Source of the DNA: a bacterium | Lineage (GTDB): Bacteria; Planctomycetota; UBA1135; UBA2386 | NCBI GenBank assembly: GCA_024743115.1 | Contig: JANSXC010000004.1 | Location: forward strand, 328,113-392,112 | Reading direction: 5' to 3' | Length of the DNA stretch: 64,000 nucleotides | In this document: positions 61,938-64,000 of the stretch, one piece after another | Layout: each line of letters begins with the position of its first letter | Numbering within the stretch: the first letter of the stretch is position 1 | Position numbers and translations under genes: made by a program | Notes under the pieces: model-generated | What the model saw: only the letters and a program-made list of their open reading frames with translations | Told to the model about the DNA's origin: nothing | The model's database searches: none

Positions 61938-63249
61938 CAGCCGAGCAGCAGGCGGTACGGCTGCTCGAGGCAGTCCTTGACGATGTTCATCCAACGCGCG
62001 CCGGTCGCGCCGTCGACGATGCGGTGATCGATCGACACGGACAGGTACATCTTCTTGCCGACCGCGACCTGGCCGTCGCGGATGACTGGCGCGTCCTTGA
62101 TCGCATGCACGCCGAGGATCGCGACCTCGGGGAAGTTGATGACCGGCGTGGCGAACAGGCCGCCGATGTTGCCCGCGTTGGTGATCGTGAACGAGCCGCC
62201 CGTGAGGTCGTCGACCGTCACCGAGCCTTCGCGCGTGCGCTGCGCCAGGTCCTGCAGGTCCTGCGCGAGCTGGCCGATCGACTTCTGGTCGACGTCCTTG
62301 ATGACCGGCACGATGAGGCCGTTGTCCGTGTCCGTCGCGATGCCGAAGTTGAAGTACTTCTTGATGACGAGCTCGTTCGTCGTCTCGTCGAGCGAGCTGT
62401 TCATCATCGGGAACTCGCGCATCGCCTGCACGATCGCCTTCATGATGAACGGCAGGAACGTCACGTTGACGCCCTTGTCCGCGTAGGCCTGCTTGGCCTC
62501 CTTGCGGATCTTGACGAGGTCCGTGACGTCGAGGTCGTCGACGTAGGTGAAGTGCGTGGCCGTGTACTTCGACCGCGTCATCGCCTCGGCGATCTTGCGG
62601 CGCAGACCGCGGAAGCCAACGCGCTCCTCGCGACCCTGCGGATCGGCCGGGATCGCGATCGGCGTGAAGCGCTGTGCGCCTGCGCCACCCGCTGCGGCCG
62701 GGGCGGCGGCGCCGCCGCCTTGCTGGAAGCCCGCGAGGTCGTCGTTGGTGATGCGGCCGCGCGGGCCCGTCGCGGCGACCTGTGCGAGGTCGATGCCGAG
62801 TTCACGGGCACGGCGGCGCGTCGCGGGCGCGGCGAGCACCTTGCCGGGGCTGCTCTGCACGAACGCGGCTGCGGGCGCCGGGGTCGGCGCCGCCGGGGCG
62901 GGAGCCGGGGGTGTCGCGACGGCGGCGGGGTCGCGGGCTTGCTCTCGGCGGCTGCGGCCTTGGGCGCTGCCGCGGCGGCGGCCGGTGCGGCAGCGGCAGC
63001 GCCGGCCGCGCCTGCATCGATCACCGCGATGACCGAGCCGACCGGAACGACGTCGCCTTCGGCGCACTTCAGCTCGGCGATCGTGCCCGTGAACGGGACG
63101 GTGATCGTCACGGTGGCCTTGTCCGTCATCACTTCGACGAACTCGTCCTCTTCCTTGACGGCCTGGCCGGCTTCGACCTTCCAGCTGACGATCTCACCCT
63201 CGGCGATGCCTTCGCCGATGTCGGGGAGCTTGAACTCTTTGCGTGCCAT
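61937..63249 (-). CDS. pdhC: Pyruvate dehydrogenase E2 (dihydrolipoamide acetyltransferase), reading frame broken
   Basis: Two frames together encode a single-lipoyl E2. The start frame (63249 down) gives the lipoyl domain 'LPDIGEGIAEGEIVSWKVEA' with the lipoylated Lys44 in 'VMTDKATVTI'. The second frame (to 61937) gives the subunit-binding domain ('PATRRRARELGIDLAQVAAT', 'GPRGRITNDDLAGF') and the catalytic domain with 'SIDHRIVDGATGARWM' (HRxxDG). They meet in the Ala/Pro linker: a -1 shift at the CCCC run (plus 62927-62930) joins 'ESKPAT' to 'PAAVATPPAPAPAAPTP'. Read straight, the first frame runs to 62578 and the second is open from 63067. Frameshift error, mutation or programmed slip are possible. 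Confidence 0.85.
62927..62930 (-). other. Frameshift site in E2 linker
   Basis: The coding strand reads GCG ACC CCG; re-reading one C (-1) gives ACC CCC GCC GCC GTC, which continues an Ala/Pro linker into the second frame. One missing C in a 5-C run would explain it. A second candidate is the 5-C run at plus 62907-62911, but the spliced linker there would contain 'SRHPP', less typical. Confidence 0.65.
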
Positions 63250-63302
63250 GGTTCTTCGGTTCTGAGGGAATCTCTGAGTGTGTCTGTGCGATGGCCTGGC
63301 GA

Positions 63303-64000
63303 CTACCAGGCGAAGGTCTTGTCGATGCCGGCGAGAACGCGCTTCTCATCGGGCATGTAGAGGTGTTCGAGGGTGTACGGGAACGGCGTGTCGAAGCCCG
63401 CGACGCGGACGACCGGGCCTTCGAGGTATTCGATGCACTTCTCGGCGAGGATCGCCGCGAGCTCCGCACCGTAACCGCAGGTCTTGGGGGCTTCGTAGAC
63501 CACGACGCAGCGGCCGGTCTTCTTCACCGACTCGACGATCGTCTGTTCGTCGAGTGGCACCAGCGTGCGCAGGTCGACGACCTCGACGCTGCGGCCCTGT
63601 TCGGCTGCGGCGTCGGCGGCCGCTTCGCAGACCGGCACCATCGCGCCGTAGGCGAGCAGGGTGACGTCGGTGCCGGCGCGCGCGATTCGCGCTCTCCCGA
63701 GCGGCACCGTGTGTTCGCCGAGCGGCACCTCACCCTTGCCGTGGCGGTAGATCTTCTTCGGCTCGAGGAACATCACGGGGTCCTCGTCGCGGATCGAGCT
63801 GATGAGCAGCCCCTTGGCATCGGCAGGAGTACTCGGGATCACGACCTTGAGACCGGGCGTGTGGCAGAAGTAGGCCTCGCTCGACTGGCTGTGGTAGTGG
63901 CCGCCGCGGATGCCGCCGCCGTATGGCGAGCGGATCACCATCGGGCAGGTGTACTCGCCGCCGGAGCGATACCGCATCTTCGCGGCTTCGCTGACGATCT
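63303..64000 (-). CDS. pdhB: Pyruvate dehydrogenase E1 component, beta subunit, partial
   Basis: The C-terminal ~232 residues of E1beta; the N-terminus lies beyond the right edge. 'MVIRSPYGGGIRGGHYHSQS' with 'SEAYFCHTPGLKVVIPSTPA' and 'LLISSIRDEDPVMFLEPKKI' are the conserved ThDP/alpha-contact blocks; the transketolase C-terminal domain includes 'VDLRTLVPLDEQTIVESVKK' and 'RVAGFDTPFPYTLEHLYMP'. The E2 gene starts 53 bp downstream. It pairs with the alpha subunit encoded beyond E2. The ATG at 63975-63977 is internal; the frame continues upstream as '...VSEAAK'. Confidence 0.93.
   Translation of the reverse strand, partial: IVSEAAKMRYRSGGEYTCPMVIRSPYGGGIRGGHYHSQSSEAYFCHTPGLKVVIPSTPADAKGLLISSIRDEDPVMFLEPKKIYRHGKGEVPLGEHTVPLGRARIARAGTDVTLLAYGAMVPVCEAAADAAAEQGRSVEVVDLRTLVPLDEQTIVESVKKTGRCVVVYEAPKTCGYGAELAAILAEKCIEYLEGPVVRVAGFDTPFPYTLEHLYMPDEKRVLAGIDKTFAW

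Noticed and set aside
60792..62027. Plus-strand frame (411 codons) opposite E1alpha
   Set aside because: Antisense to the ThDP enzyme gene; no domain of its own.

Overview
The window is GC-rich and densely coded on both strands. It almost certainly comes from a member of the Planctomycetota. The evidence is the set of signature families: a DUF1549/DUF1553 cytochrome with its DUF1501 partner, a DUF1592/1588/1587/1585 cytochrome, a PVC-type haem-binding dehydrogenase with HEAT repeats, a DUF1080 hydrolase, a DUF1570 peptidase, and several large secreted proteins sharing a planctomycete-style C-terminal domain. I saw no rRNA, tRNA, insertion sequence, prophage or CRISPR array. The exact lineage is not established. 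Family names were assigned by recognition, without database searches.

Left part (1-18.4 kb). A minus-strand type VI secretion accessory operon runs off the left edge: vgrG, a DUF2169-pentapeptide fusion, a 644-residue pentapeptide solenoid and a partial DUF3540 gene. Divergent from it is the DUF1549/DUF1553-DUF1501 pair, convergent with a large haem-binding propeller/HEAT/cytochrome c protein. Then comes a tightly coupled three-gene operon (14.3-18.4 kb) of coiled-coil proteins: TelA-like, DUF6384-like, and one with a Gly/Ser/Phe tail. It has no obvious assigned function and is the best candidate here for an undescribed system.

Centre (18.5-45.4 kb). This part holds a secreted aryl-sulfotransferase-like protein and a translationally coupled trio (GH29 fucosidase, 23S rRNA methyltransferase, GNAT). 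It continues with an FprA-type ferredoxin/NADP reductase, a bicupin lipoprotein beside a Vms1/VLRF1-like release-factor domain protein, a beta-propeller lipoprotein, and DUF1080. An ECF-like sigma factor is divergent from an XRE regulator across a region with a perfect inverted repeat. Beyond are an isocitrate/isopropylmalate dehydrogenase family enzyme, a GT22-like mannosyltransferase, a two-component system, the DUF1592 cytochrome coupled to acylphosphatase, a 13-repeat RCC1 protein, an eight-haem cytochrome and a fatty acid desaturase.

Right part (45.6-64 kb). It contains Tex, dihydrolipoyl dehydrogenase (E3), a delta-60-type repeat protein, a DUF4382/DUF5666 lipoprotein, and a three-gene secreted-protein operon (DUF1570-like pseudo-peptidase, active-site-bearing DUF1570 with TPRs, HEAT protein). 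A TMTC-like membrane TPR protein follows, then the pyruvate dehydrogenase operon E1beta-E2-E1alpha, cut by the right edge. The E2 reading frame is broken by a -1 shift inside its Ala/Pro linker, and E1alpha carries a histone H1-like Lys/Ala-rich N-terminal tail. E3 lies 11 kb away and would complete the complex.
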